The notes below the pieces were generated by a model, which was given only the letters and a program-made list of their open reading frames with translations, was not told the DNA's origin and did no database searches. From assembly GCA_902627055.1 (NCBI GenBank), contig CACOHS010000001.1:186001-250000 (forward strand): 64,000 bases of DNA, given 5' to 3'. Position 1 is the stretch's first letter, and each line of letters starts with the position of its first letter. Shown here piece by piece: positions 20,974 through 31,142 of this stretch. The translations under genes were made by a program, and so were the position numbers. This DNA comes from an uncultured SAR86 cluster bacterium (GTDB lineage Bacteria > Pseudomonadota > Gammaproteobacteria > Magnimaribacterales > D2472).

Positions 20974-22946
20974 AACTCTGTAGGGTCGATATTAATACTC
21001 CATCGAACTTTTTTGAAAATTTTATTTTTGTCTGCTGTCAATGAGTTTGCTAGATCAGCTAAAAGCTTATTTAAACCCGTCCTAGTATTTGCCTGAATAA
21101 CCAAGTGATGATGATATGAGCCTCTTACTTTGGATTGCATGGCTGGAATAGGCCCAATGACAATGCAATTAGTGGCGTCAATGAATTTCTTTGTTTGAAT
21201 TAACATGTCTAGGTTTGTTTGAGCATTTGGAGATACTGCCTTAATGGTTGCTTCAAATGAATAAGGTGGCTGATTCATTAATTGACGCTGCTTCATGAGT
21301 GATTTAGTAAAATTTAAATAATTTCCACTTCTAAGCTGCAATAAGTTCTGATCATTTGTGTACCTAGATTGAACCAGAACTGTTGCATTACCATCCAAAC
21401 GTCCTGCCCTACCAGCTACCTGGATTAATTGTTGTCCCATTTCTTCTAAAGCAGATGAATTTAGACTTGTGATGCCTTGGTCCACATTTACTGCTACAAC
21501 TAACTCTAAATTTGGAAAATCATGTCCCTTAATAAGCATTTGAGTGCCTATAAGAATTCCTGTATCAGAATTATTGATTTCTGAGAGTATTGTTTCTAAG
21601 GAGCCAACTTTTGTTGTTGAGTCCCGATCCAGCCTATAAATAGGTGAATTAGGAAAAATTTCTTTTAAGGTTTTCTCTAGTTGTTCTGTGCCTGTTCCAT
21701 GAAAGGATAGCTGTGCTTTTGAACAGCTTGGGCAATGAGTAGGAACTCCGAAGGCGGAATCACACCGATGACAAATTAATCGAGAGGCTTGATAATGAAA
21801 TACTAAGCTTGAATCACAACTATTACACATGGCTTTCCAATCACAATATGAGCATATGAATTGCGGCGCAAAGCCCCGCCGATTAATAAATATCATGGCT
21901 TGCTTATTTTGATTAAGGGTTCGATTTATAGCATCTATGGCCTGCGGAGCTAGGCCACTGACTAAGTTCACCTCATTAATATCAAGAATTGAAAATTTTG
22001 GGGGACTTTTTTGAGTCACTCTTTTGGTTAAACTAATAGATTGAAACTTTTTGTCATCAACCAGTTTTAGTGTTCTCAAGGATGGAGTTGCTGAACCAAG
22101 GATTATTGGAATTTTTATTGTTTGTGCTCGTTTAATTGCAATGTCTCTTGCAGAAAATTTAAAGCCTTCTTGTTGTTTATATGATGCATCATGCTCTTCA
22201 TCAACAATAATAAGTCCTAGTTTTGATGCTGGTAACATCACAGCAGAGCGTGTGCCAATAATAATTTTTATTTCACCGTTCTTAAACTTTTTCCAAACTT
22301 TGTAACGAGCAGTAGGCGTCATTTTAGAATGATAAATACCTACTAAATCTCCAAATTGATTTCTAACTCTGCTTTCCAGTTGAGGAGTTAAAGCAATTTC
22401 AGGAGCTAAAACCAAGACCGACTTATTATTTAATAATTTTTCATATATACATCTTATGTAAATCTCGGTTTTACCTGAACCGGTCACCCCATATAAAAGA
22501 GTGGGCATGAAACCTTGCAGTTTATTTATAAACTTTACAGCTTTAACCTGTTCTGAATTTAAGGTTGTTTCAAAATCTAGATTCTTTTCTATAATTTTCT
22601 TGTTGTCATCTAAGATGCTAACTTCATAAGTATTTTTTATTTGCCTGAGATGAGTAGGTAAAAATGAGATAACTACCTCTCCTATTGGATGTAAATAGTA
22701 ATTAGACGCCCATTTAAAAATTTTAAGTTCTGTTTTAGAAAATACTGGTCCGTCATCTAGCACCATGTGTATAGGTTTTGTTTGTATGTCTGAGTTAGAA
22801 ACGGTCTCAGTGACAACACCCAGTTTATTTGTTTTACCGAATTTTACGGCAACTCTGGTACCTGGAATAATCTCCTGATTAGAGTGATAGGTAAAGGTTT
22901 GCCTGAGTGGGACAGCTATAGCTACATTGTAAAAAAATTTATTCAT
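20970..22946 (-). CDS. priA: Primosomal protein N' (replication restart helicase)
   Basis: LLYGVTGSGKTEIYIRC, IIVDEEHDASYKQQ, zinc-binding CSYCDWKAMCNSCDSSL...CHRCDSAFGVPTHCPSC. Confidence 0.95.
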   Translation of the reverse strand: MNKFFYNVAIAVPLRQTFTYHSNQEIIPGTRVAVKFGKTNKLGVVTETVSNSDIQTKPIHMVLDDGPVFSKTELKIFKWASNYYLHPIGEVVISFLPTHLRQIKNTYEVSILDDNKKIIEKNLDFETTLNSEQVKAVKFINKLQGFMPTLLYGVTGSGKTEIYIRCIYEKLLNNKSVLVLAPEIALTPQLESRVRNQFGDLVGIYHSKMTPTARYKVWKKFKNGEIKIIIGTRSAVMLPASKLGLIIVDEEHDASYKQQEGFKFSARDIAIKRAQTIKIPIILGSATPSLRTLKLVDDKKFQSISLTKRVTQKSPPKFSILDINEVNLVSGLAPQAIDAINRTLNQNKQAMIFINRRGFAPQFICSYCDWKAMCNSCDSSLVFHYQASRLICHRCDSAFGVPTHCPSCSKAQLSFHGTGTEQLEKTLKEIFPNSPIYRLDRDSTTKVGSLETILSEINNSDTGILIGTQMLIKGHDFPNLELVVAVNVDQGITSLNSSALEEMGQQLIQVAGRAGRLDGNATVLVQSRYTNDQNLLQLRSGNYLNFTKSLMKQRQLMNQPPYSFEATIKAVSPNAQTNLDMLIQTKKFIDATNCIVIGPIPAMQSKVRGSYHHHLVIQANTRTGLNKLLADLANSLTADKNKIFKKVRWSINIDPTEF

Positions 22947-23003
22947 ATGTATTTGTAAACCTAGCTGTATTTGTTATAGTTCTCATCCAAAATTTATTTT
23001 AAT

Positions 23004-23480
23004 ATGAAAACAGGCATACATCCTCAAACCCGTGAAGTGCTATTCCATGATGTTGGTGTAGACAAATACTTCCTTATTCGTTCGACTGTAAGCACAACTC
23101 AGACAAAAAAATGGGAGGACGGTAATACATATCCATATTATGTTCTTGATGTCTCCTCTGCTTCTCATCCTTTCTACACTGGTAAGCAAAAAATGCTTGA
23201 TTCTGGTGGAAGAGTGAAGAAATTCCAAGATCGTTTTGGTGCATCGGGCGCTACAAAGCCTAAAGCTAAAAAAGCTGAAGCCAAAGCTGAGGAAGCCGCT
23301 ACAGAGGAAAAAGCAGAAGAAGCAGTAGAGGCTCCTGTCGAAGAGGTTGTTGAAGAAACTGCTAAGAAAGCTGAAGTTGAAGATGTTGTTGAGGAAACTC
23401 CTGCAAAAGAGGCCTCTGATGATAATGCTGAAGCAGAAACTGATACTGAATCAGATAACGAAAGCGAAGAGGACAAATAA
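23004..23480 (+). CDS. rpmE2: 50S ribosomal protein L31 type B with long acidic C-terminal extension
   Basis: [29 protein letters not shown]...[26 protein letters not shown]; no zinc Cys residues; divergent from priA; Glu/Ala/Lys-rich then Asp/Glu-rich tail. Confidence 0.9.
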   Translation: MKTGIHPQTREVLFHDVGVDKYFLIRSTVSTTQTKKWEDGNTYPYYVLDVSSASHPFYTGKQKMLDSGGRVKKFQDRFGASGATKPKAKKAEAKAEEAATEEKAEEAVEAPVEEVVEETAKKAEVEDVVEETPAKEASDDNAEAETDTESDNESEEDK

Positions 23481-23484
23481 GCTC

Positions 23485-23940
23485 TTAGTCAACTCCCGAA
23501 CTACCAAATCCTTTAGTCCCTCTATCTGTTTCTGAGAAACCCTTTACAACTCTTAATTTTGCCTGCTTGATTGGCACGAGAATCATTTGAGCAATCCTAT
23601 CACCGCTGCTGACTAAAAAGTCTTCTGTTGATCTATTCCAAAGCGGCACCTTAAGCTCTCCCTGATAGTCAGAATCAATCAAGCCAACTAAATTTCCCAT
23701 AACGATCCCATGTTTAGAGCCCAATCCAGATCTAGGTATCACTAAAGCGGAAAGAGTTGGGTCTTCTATATATATAGAAAAGCCCAACGGGATCAACTGA
23801 CACTCTTGAGGTTTTAAAACAAAACTTTCTTCAACACATGCTCTTAGATCCAAACCTGCCGAACCTTCTGTAGAGTATTCTGGCAATGGAATAGAATCGC
23901 CTATAAGTGGGTTGAGAATTTTAACTTTCAAATCAATCAT
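23485..23940 (-). CDS. dut: dUTP diphosphatase
   Basis: [57 protein letters not shown]. Confidence 0.95.
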   Translation of the reverse strand: MIDLKVKILNPLIGDSIPLPEYSTEGSAGLDLRACVEESFVLKPQECQLIPLGFSIYIEDPTLSALVIPRSGLGSKHGIVMGNLVGLIDSDYQGELKVPLWNRSTEDFLVSSGDRIAQMILVPIKQAKLRVVKGFSETDRGTKGFGSSGVD

Positions 23941-24427
23941 GGTTGAGTTCCTTGGGAGTAATTAATGATTCGAGATTTAATATACCAGTATCTATATCCT
24001 TCCAATGATTAAAATTAGCAATTTTTGCAAAAGCACAGGTTGGAAACTTCACAATGGATTGATTGGTTAATTGTTCTGTAAGAATATGCAGACCTGGATT
24101 ATGCCCTATGATTAGTAAATTGTTTATTGCGTCATCTTGTTCCTTAATTAACTGAGTAAGGCTAAATGGTGATGCATGATATATAGATTCTTTTAAAGTA
24201 GTTGTTGGAAAATGATCAAGGGAACCCAATACAAGATCAAGGGTTGATTGTGTTCTTTCGCTTGGACTAGATAAAACCAGATCAAATGTAATGTTATGTT
24301 TTTGTATGTGTTTAGACAATAAAATTGCATTGGATATTCCTCTTTTAGATAAAGGGCGATCAAAATCTGCAAGCGCTGCATTGTCCCAACTGGATTTGGC
24401 ATGTCTAAGCAAAAATAAATTTTTCAT
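23933..24427 (-). CDS. Phosphohistidine phosphatase, SixA-like
   Basis: [16 protein letters not shown] motif; IIGHNPGLH. Confidence 0.85.
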   Translation of the reverse strand: MKNLFLLRHAKSSWDNAALADFDRPLSKRGISNAILLSKHIQKHNITFDLVLSSPSERTQSTLDLVLGSLDHFPTTTLKESIYHASPFSLTQLIKEQDDAINNLLIIGHNPGLHILTEQLTNQSIVKFPTCAFAKIANFNHWKDIDTGILNLESLITPKELNHD

Positions 24428-24481
24428 TCTTATTCATTCTATCTTGCTAAGACTCTCTATGTCCTATAAAATCGCGTTTCT

Positions 24482-24718
24482 ATGAGTAAAGTATGTCAAG
24501 TCACTGGGAAAATGCCTCAAAGCGGTAATCACGTTTCGCATGCGAATAACCGTGTGAAAAGGAAGTTTCTTCCTAATCTTCATACGCACAAATTTTGGGT
24601 TGAGTCTGAAAATAGATTTGTAACTTTGAAGCTATCGACTAAAGGTATGCGCATCATAGACAAAAAAGGCATAGATGAGGTTCTCAAAGATATGAGGTCT
24701 CGCGGTGAAAAAGTCTAA
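24482..24718 (+). CDS. rpmB: 50S ribosomal protein L28
   Basis: [34 protein letters not shown]. Confidence 0.95.
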   Translation: MSKVCQVTGKMPQSGNHVSHANNRVKRKFLPNLHTHKFWVESENRFVTLKLSTKGMRIIDKKGIDEVLKDMRSRGEKV

Positions 24719-25600
24719 CTAATAAACTACTGCCTCCGAGAAATCTCTAGGACCTCCAAGACTTCCCCTATCACTCTTTGGAGTACAATCATCAATATCT
24801 TCAACTCCATATTGATTTCCAACTTCTGCAGCCAAAAGCGTTTTTCCAGATAACTTCATTAGGTTTGGATCATCGTATAACTCATTAATTACTAAGCCAG
24901 CATATTCTTGACTGGCGGCACCCTTCAAAAACTCTGCATATTGCTCTCCATGCATTTCGCTCACCTTCTGAGTCTTCTCATCTTTTACTATTCCTGACCA
25001 CAATGATAATGAGCATATATCATGGGGCTTTAGATCATAAGCCATATCAAAAGCCATTTTATCTATCCCAGCTTTTTGTGCGCCATAGATGGGCCCATGC
25101 ATGTAACACATGGCTCCATGAGAAGAGATTTGAACTATAAGCTTGCCTTTGCTTGCAATCATCAAAGGAGTTAGCGCATGAGACAACAAATAATTTGATT
25201 TAAGTCCAACATCCATCACAGACCAAAGATCAACAGATTTTTCCCAATAAGGTTTTGGCTGAACAAGATCATCATGAATCTGGCATGCTGAGTGAATTAA
25301 GAGATCTAACTCACCAAACTCTTTTTTTATAAAGTCAGAAAGATCCAAAATTTCTTTTGGATTATTCAAATCTATTGGATAAGCAACACCGCGTGCCCCT
25401 TTGGCATCAATTTTTTCAACTGTTTCATCGAGACTACTTTGAATCTCAAATCCGAATTGCTGAACTGTTGATCCCTTTTTTTGACTTCTTGCAGCGCAGA
25501 TAATCGTATCACCATTTCTAGCCATTCCTTCAGCAATACCTTTACCTACTCCCCTGCTAGCACCTGTAACTAAAATTACTCTTTTATTTTTATTAGTCAT
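24719..25600 (-). CDS. Short-chain dehydrogenase/reductase
   Basis: VILVTGASRGVGKGIAEG; YGAQKAGIDKMA. Confidence 0.85.
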   Translation of the reverse strand: MTNKNKRVILVTGASRGVGKGIAEGMARNGDTIICAARSQKKGSTVQQFGFEIQSSLDETVEKIDAKGARGVAYPIDLNNPKEILDLSDFIKKEFGELDLLIHSACQIHDDLVQPKPYWEKSVDLWSVMDVGLKSNYLLSHALTPLMIASKGKLIVQISSHGAMCYMHGPIYGAQKAGIDKMAFDMAYDLKPHDICSLSLWSGIVKDEKTQKVSEMHGEQYAEFLKGAASQEYAGLVINELYDDPNLMKLSGKTLLAAEVGNQYGVEDIDDCTPKSDRGSLGGPRDFSEAVVY

Positions 25601-25627
25601 ATTATTCTCCTGTTAAAATTGTAATGG

Positions 25628-26224
25628 ATGATCTATCTAGCCTCCAAATCACCTCGAAGAACTGAACTTCTGCAGCAAATTGGTGTTGAGCATCAAATCT
25701 TAGATATCGATGTTGATGAAAAAATTAATCGCTCTAATTCTCCTCAAGACAATGTCAGGGCTCTGTCAGTTTTAAAATGTCAGGAAGGGGTTCGCAAAAT
25801 TATTTCTGAGGGTAAATCTTCATATCCTGTTCTTGCCGCAGATACTATTGTTGTTTTAGGAGATAAAATTTTTGGTAAGCCTCGAGAAGAATCTGATGCG
25901 ATTAGCATATTACTTGAACTTTCTGGAAAAACTCATCTAGTAATGACTGCGGTGACCATTGGCATCATGACTGAAGAAGAAGCTAAATTCCACACAATTA
26001 GTGTTTCGTCGAAGGTTGAATTTGCAAAATTAACTGCGAGTGATTGCAAGGAATACTGCGATACTGGTGAGCCGTTTGATAAAGCAGGTGGCTATGGAAT
26101 TCAAGGATTTGGATCTGCTTTTATAAGAAAAATTAACGGCAGCTATTCAAATATTGTTGGTTTACCCATTCATGAAGTGGTCCAACTTCTAAAAGAGTTA
26201 GGGATTCCCTATTGGAGTAAATAA
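25628..26224 (+). CDS. Maf-family nucleoside triphosphate pyrophosphatase
   Basis: YLASKSPRRTELLQQIG; AADTIVVL; DKAGGYGIQGFGSAFI. Confidence 0.93.
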   Translation: MIYLASKSPRRTELLQQIGVEHQILDIDVDEKINRSNSPQDNVRALSVLKCQEGVRKIISEGKSSYPVLAADTIVVLGDKIFGKPREESDAISILLELSGKTHLVMTAVTIGIMTEEEAKFHTISVSSKVEFAKLTASDCKEYCDTGEPFDKAGGYGIQGFGSAFIRKINGSYSNIVGLPIHEVVQLLKELGIPYWSK

Positions 26225-26231
26225 TAGTTTT

Positions 26232-27380
26232 TTAAATTTTGTGCGTGCCTGATGCGTGCAAAATAAAATTTTTCTTTAAAAAACTTATATTATCAACCAT
26301 CTTTAATCCTACATTACGCCCCAACCTCAGATAAGGATTATCTTGCTGGAAGAGATTAAAAAGAAAATCGACTCCTCTTATCATTGATGCATTCAATGTT
26401 TTTCTTCTAAGTTCATATTTCTTCAAAAACGCTAGTTTACCAATCTCTTGATCTGCATTAATGGCTCTCTCAATTTCTTCGGCAAGAATCATCGCATCCG
26501 AAATACCCAAATTAATGCCCTGACCAGCCAATGGGTGAATAGAATGAGCAGCATCAGCAATGACGCAAACTCCATGATCACAGTACTCATTTAGATGATG
26601 AGCTGATAATGGAAATGACAATAATTCACTCCTCACTTTCATTCGGCAAGATATTTTTTTTTCAAATTTTTCTAAATGTTGTGAAATGTTATCTTGATTT
26701 AAATCAGTAGCAAGCTCTTTCGGCATTGACCAAACCACAGAAAATAGATTTGTATCCGAATCATTTTTATATGGCATCAATGCAAAAATTTCTTGCTCAT
26801 AAAACACTTGAATGGCTTCATCTTCTCTTATATTAGCTATTTCTACCAAGAAGGTTTTGGCTATTTGTTGATAATCCCGAGAAAAATTATCTGAGGCAAC
26901 AGACTTAGCCAAAGTAGAATTTCTCCCTTCAGCAATCACAAGAAGATCTGTATCAAGAATTGTTTCATTGCTTAATGAAACATGAACTTTTGAATCTATT
27001 AGCTGAAAAGAAGTTACTTCATCGCCAATGGATGTAAAAGATTCAACCTCAGTAGCTAATGCTTCTCTTAAATCGTTGAAGCCAAATACTTTCGCTAAAT
27101 ATCCTATATTTGCCTCTTTTGAGTTAAAAGATAATTTTCCAGATCCAGACCCATCAAAAATATTCATTTCTTGAATTACAGATGAGGAACTTGTAATACC
27201 TAATTGATCCAGTCTTTCGCAGGCACTTAAATTTAGTGTCAATGACCTTATGTGATCATCTTTAGAAGCAATGTAAGGATTTTTTTCAATAATTTGAAAA
27301 GGTATGTTCCGAGCAGCTAGCTCTAGACCCAAAAAGGATCCAACAATTCCGCCTCCAGAAATTAATACAGATTGGGTCAT
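26232..27380 (-). CDS. UbiH/UbiF-family FAD-dependent ubiquinone biosynthesis hydroxylase
   Basis: GGGIVGSFLGLELA FAD-binding; GVCVIADAAHSIHPLAGQGINLGISDA. Confidence 0.88.
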   Translation of the reverse strand: MTQSVLISGGGIVGSFLGLELAARNIPFQIIEKNPYIASKDDHIRSLTLNLSACERLDQLGITSSSSVIQEMNIFDGSGSGKLSFNSKEANIGYLAKVFGFNDLREALATEVESFTSIGDEVTSFQLIDSKVHVSLSNETILDTDLLVIAEGRNSTLAKSVASDNFSRDYQQIAKTFLVEIANIREDEAIQVFYEQEIFALMPYKNDSDTNLFSVVWSMPKELATDLNQDNISQHLEKFEKKISCRMKVRSELLSFPLSAHHLNEYCDHGVCVIADAAHSIHPLAGQGINLGISDAMILAEEIERAINADQEIGKLAFLKKYELRRKTLNASMIRGVDFLFNLFQQDNPYLRLGRNVGLKMVDNISFLKKNFILHASGTHKI

Positions 27381-27387
27381 ATCAAGT

Positions 27388-28683
27388 CTAGGCCATTAAT
27401 GCTTCTATTTCTTTGGGATTGGATGGAACAAAGTCAGTAAGATTTTGATTGCCTTTAGCAGTCACTAAAATATTATCTTCTATTCTAATGCCTATTCCTT
27501 TCCATTGATCTTTTACATTGGCAGTTGAGGAAATATAAATGCCAGGCTCAACCGTTGTTACCATTCCAGGTTTAAACTTCATATATTCACCATCTTCTAT
27601 GTAATCTCCTGCATCATGAACATCTATTCCCAGCCAATGACCAATTTTGTGCATATAAAAATCTTTAAAAGCTCCTGTTTCATGAAGTTCTTCCATTGAA
27701 CCATTTAATATTCCAAGATCAATTAATCCTTGTGTAATTACTTTTTCAGAAATTATTTGTGAATCCATGACATTGTTATTCACTGTTACTGCTTCTATGC
27801 TTTTTTGCTGTGCCTCCAAAACCACTTCATAAATAGCAAGTTGAGCAGCAGTGAATTTTCCATTTATTGGATAAGTTCTTGTAATATCAGATGCATATAA
27901 TTCAAATTCGCAACCTGCATCAACAAGAACCAAGTCTCCATCTTTAAGAGCTTTTGAGTTTTCTACGTAATGAAGAACACATGCATTTTCACCTCCAGCT
28001 ACAATAGGAGTATAGGCTGCAAAGCGCCCGCCTCTTTTTGAAAATTGATATTGATAAAATGCCTCTAGTTCTTGTTCATTCATGCCAGGTTTTACAAATT
28101 TCATAGCCTCAACATGAGCTTCAGCAGAAATTTGACATGCCTTTTTCATTATCTCTATCTCATCTTTGTCCTTAATCAATCTCTCATTACCAATTTTTGA
28201 TGACGCATCAGCAATATCAATGGGCGAACTATGTCTATCTTTTGATCTAGCAGTTTTAATCCAATCAATCACATCGGCATCTAATTTCTGGCTCTTACCA
28301 ACCGGATAAAAGACCTGATTGTATCCAGCCAATAGATCAGGCAATCTTTCGTCTATTTCTGTGTTATCAAAGGCAAGATCAAAACCATGATCCTTTACAG
28401 CTCCATTAGGTCCAGCCCTGTATCCATCCCATATTTCCTTTAATGCATCTTTTTTTGGAACAAAAGCTATTGATTGAACATCTTTGCTCTCATTGATTAA
28501 AAGAACTAATGTAGACTCTGGTTCATTAAAACCAGTTAAATACCAAAAATTACTATCTTGTCTAAATGCGTGAGACGAATCTGCATTTCTGTATTGAACT
28601 GCTGCACCAGCAATCACTACAGCAGAGTTCTTTGGTAACATTGCGCCAAGTTTACTCCTTCTGTCTGCATATCTATTTTTCAT
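27388..28683 (-). CDS. pepP: Xaa-Pro aminopeptidase P
   Basis: YRNADSSHAFRQDSNFWYLTGF, DAGCEFELYASDITRTYP, GHWLGIDVHD. Confidence 0.93.
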   Translation of the reverse strand: MKNRYADRRSKLGAMLPKNSAVVIAGAAVQYRNADSSHAFRQDSNFWYLTGFNEPESTLVLLINESKDVQSIAFVPKKDALKEIWDGYRAGPNGAVKDHGFDLAFDNTEIDERLPDLLAGYNQVFYPVGKSQKLDADVIDWIKTARSKDRHSSPIDIADASSKIGNERLIKDKDEIEIMKKACQISAEAHVEAMKFVKPGMNEQELEAFYQYQFSKRGGRFAAYTPIVAGGENACVLHYVENSKALKDGDLVLVDAGCEFELYASDITRTYPINGKFTAAQLAIYEVVLEAQQKSIEAVTVNNNVMDSQIISEKVITQGLIDLGILNGSMEELHETGAFKDFYMHKIGHWLGIDVHDAGDYIEDGEYMKFKPGMVTTVEPGIYISSTANVKDQWKGIGIRIEDNILVTAKGNQNLTDFVPSNPKEIEALMA

Positions 28684-28754
28684 GTGCTAATTCTACTCTT
28701 TTCTTTTTCAAACTTCCCTATTTACACACTAAGACTTAAACTAAATATATTGTT

Positions 28755-28967
28755 ATGAGTGAAAGTTCGAAAAGTTCTATCAATATTTTAATTAAAAGTA
28801 CTGAGAAGCTTTTAAAGAGATTTAATGAACAAAAAGGAATTATTGATGCTTATATAAAGAAAGAGAGGGAATGGAAAAAGCATAAGCTTTTTCAAGCAAA
28901 TGAAATTAAAAAGCTCGAAAAAGCGAATACCAAGTTAGCTAAAGTTATTAAATCACATGAGCAATAA
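28755..28967 (+). CDS. Small coiled-coil protein preceding ZapA (TIGR02449-like)
   Basis: 70 aa Lys/Glu-rich coiled coil immediately upstream of zapA, overlapping its start. Confidence 0.6.
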   Translation: MSESSKSSINILIKSTEKLLKRFNEQKGIIDAYIKKEREWKKHKLFQANEIKKLEKANTKLAKVIKSHEQ

Positions 28968-29226
28968 AGAAGTTTTAGAATTAATGATTATGGGCAAAAA
29001 GATCACAATTGCTTGCCCGCCAAAAGATAAAGAAGGCCTCATTAAAGCAGCAGAAATATTAAATGAGCAAATAGATTCTATCCCTGATAAATCTAATGCC
29101 TTAATTTTGACCAGTCTGGACTTGGCTTTTAAAAGTCAACTCCCGCAAGAGGGAAGCTTACTCTCAAAAACGGAAGAAAAAAACATTAAAGATCTTGCTT
29201 CAAAAATTGAAAAATCTCTAAATTAG
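28957..29226 (+). CDS. zapA: Cell division protein ZapA
   Basis: LMIMGKKITIACPPKDKEGLIKAAEILNEQIDSI; position before 6S RNA/fau. Confidence 0.85.
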   Translation: MSNKEVLELMIMGKKITIACPPKDKEGLIKAAEILNEQIDSIPDKSNALILTSLDLAFKSQLPQEGSLLSKTEEKNIKDLASKIEKSLN

Positions 29227-29256
29227 CAAAACTCTTTTTTTTAAAATCAACTAATC

Positions 29257-29262
29257 TATAAT
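29257..29262 (+). promoter_or_regulatory. -10 element (TATAAT) of 6S RNA promoter
   Basis: Exact TATAAT about 8 nt upstream of the 5' closing stem of the 6S RNA; no strong -35 seen. Confidence 0.6.
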
Positions 29263-29267
29263 GTAGT

Positions 29268-29440
29268 TGACTGGTTCATTCGCTAACTTATCGAGATTCT
29301 TTGAACCGATAATATATTTAAAGGTGATTTTCCACTGCTGTTGTTGTGCATTACCATCAAGGGAAGCCTGATGCAGTATGAGCTTCACCACCTGAGCTTT
29401 CGGTTCAGGTAACGATAAGTAGCGGTGAATTGGTTTTTTA
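29268..29440 (+). ncRNA. ssrS: 6S RNA
   Basis: zapA-[here]-fau synteny; nested pairing: ACTGGTTCATTCGCT(29270-29284)/AGCGGTGAATTGGT(29421-29434) with one bulge, CTTATCG(29287-29293)/CGATAAG(29413-29419), TGAACCGA(29302-29309)/TCGGTTCA(29400-29407), GGTGA/TCACC, central-region hairpin CATCAAGG/CCTGATG; no convincing ORF. Ends approximate. Confidence 0.87.
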
Positions 29441-29454
29441 GCTAACACGCAAAA

Positions 29455-30024
29455 GTGAAATCAAAATATAGACAATCTATCCTTAATATAAGGAATGCAT
29501 TAAGTTCATCCGAAGTATCAAGTCTCTCAAAAGAAATAGTAAAAAATGTTAATGCGGAATTTCGCCTAGACGAAGTTGGTATATTAGGCAGTTACTTCTC
29601 AGTAAATAATGAAGTTGATTTAACAGTCATCAATAAAAAAAGGTTTAATGAAAATCGCTTAACTACCTATCCTAAGATCGGACCTAATCATTCAATGAAT
29701 TTAATTGCACCTAAAAGCTTTGAACAATTAATTAAAAATAAATACGATATTTATGAGCCATCATATGGCGATGTAATAAATTCTATGGAGCATGAGATCA
29801 TCATCATTCCAACCGTTGGTGTTGATAAAAATGGATATAGGCTTGGATATGGTGGAGGTTACTATGATAGATATTTAGAATCGGTTCATAGAAATAGTAA
29901 TAGACCACTTCTTATTGGTTTAATTTATGACTTTCAGCTTATAGATGACTCAATCGATGAGATTCATGATATTAAACTAGATGTTGTATTCTCAGAAACT
30001 CAAATTAAAAACTTTGTAAGTTAA
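29455..30024 (+). CDS. fau: 5-formyltetrahydrofolate cyclo-ligase
   Basis: IIPTVGVDKNGYRLGYGGGYYDRYL; GTG start; downstream of 6S RNA. Confidence 0.92.
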   Translation: MKSKYRQSILNIRNALSSSEVSSLSKEIVKNVNAEFRLDEVGILGSYFSVNNEVDLTVINKKRFNENRLTTYPKIGPNHSMNLIAPKSFEQLIKNKYDIYEPSYGDVINSMEHEIIIIPTVGVDKNGYRLGYGGGYYDRYLESVHRNSNRPLLIGLIYDFQLIDDSIDEIHDIKLDVVFSETQIKNFVS

Positions 30025-31142
30025 ATTTCTAATTTTGCTACAAAACTAAAAATATCCTCTGCAAGAATTTTAGGACTCTCTAATGCAGCAAAATGCCCTC
30101 CTGGATATTGATTCCATTGAACTATATTATAGATTTTTTCTGCCCAAGCCCTGGGTGGTCTAGCAATTTCATTCTCAAAGATAGCTCCAGCCATTGGCTG
30201 AGAAACTGGATTAAATGTAAATCCTAAAGGTCCATTCTCATAATAGAATCTTGCAGACGAGGTGATAGATTCTGTATGCCAATACAAAGATACAATGGCA
30301 AGAACCTCATCCAAAGAAACGACAAGTTTGTCTGAGTTATCTTTTGTCCATCCATGAAATTTTTCAATAATCCATGCAGCTAAACCAACAGGAGAATCAT
30401 TTAAACCATACCCAATTGTCTGTGGTTTAGTGCTTTGAATCGCAAAATATCCATATCCAGTTGCTTGATATTTTTCTATATTCTTCATTCCCTCCAACTC
30501 TTCTTGAGTTACACCATTCATGGAATCCTCTCCATCTGGAGGGAATGCTATAACTAAATTTAGATGAATTCCCACACAATTTTCCGGGAAAAGTTCTGCG
30601 ATCCACTTTGTTATCATCGAACCCCAATCGCCACCCTGTGCAATGTATTTTTCATAGCCAAGAGCAAGCATCAATTCATTTTCAAGTTTTGCCACTTCCT
30701 CTGAATTTATGCCTAGTTCAAAAGGTTTATCAGAAAAACCATATCCTGGTATTGAGGGACAAACAACATCAAATTCAATTCCATCTTTGCCAGCTGACAA
30801 CTCAGGAATAATTTTTAAAAATTCCTGAACACTTCCTGGCCATCCATGGGTAAGTAGTAAAGGGATAGCATTCTTTGAATTAGCTTTTTTATGAAGGTAA
30901 TGAAGTTCCAAGCCAGATTTAGTTTTATATTTAAAACTTCCAGCTTCATTTAATTTTGCCTCATGCTTTCTCCAGTCAAAATTATTTCTCCAAGTATTAA
31001 CAGCATCCTTTAGATAAGCTTTCTTTGTTCCTAAGGTCCATCGATCGTCATTAATTTCATCAGGCCATCTGGTTAGATCTATTTTTTGATTAAGAAGTTC
31101 AATCTTCTCATCAGGAATGTATATCTCAAATTCTTTGATCAT
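30021..31142 (-). CDS. Epoxide hydrolase (EHN domain, alpha/beta hydrolase)
   Basis: EFEIYIPDEKIELLNQKIDLTRWPDE N-terminal EHN domain; LLTHGWPGSVQEFLKIIPEL; AQGGDWGSMITKW; PGGHFAALESP. Confidence 0.9.
   Translation of the reverse strand: MIKEFEIYIPDEKIELLNQKIDLTRWPDEINDDRWTLGTKKAYLKDAVNTWRNNFDWRKHEAKLNEAGSFKYKTKSGLELHYLHKKANSKNAIPLLLTHGWPGSVQEFLKIIPELSAGKDGIEFDVVCPSIPGYGFSDKPFELGINSEEVAKLENELMLALGYEKYIAQGGDWGSMITKWIAELFPENCVGIHLNLVIAFPPDGEDSMNGVTQEELEGMKNIEKYQATGYGYFAIQSTKPQTIGYGLNDSPVGLAAWIIEKFHGWTKDNSDKLVVSLDEVLAIVSLYWHTESITSSARFYYENGPLGFTFNPVSQPMAGAIFENEIARPPRAWAEKIYNIVQWNQYPGGHFAALESPKILAEDIFSFVAKLEI

Noticed and set aside
23174-23476. 100-aa Ser/Ala-rich minus-strand ORF
   Set aside because: Antisense of the Glu/Ala-rich L31 tail; low-complexity mirror, no independent signal.
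23347-23535. 62-aa Leu/Lys-rich ORF overlapping the end of L31
   Set aside because: Frame-shifted reading of the repetitive acidic tail, runs into convergent dut.
29251-29448. 65-aa minus-strand ORF between zapA and fau
   Set aside because: Lies entirely over the 6S RNA helices; open frame is a by-product of the structured RNA and has no recognisable family.
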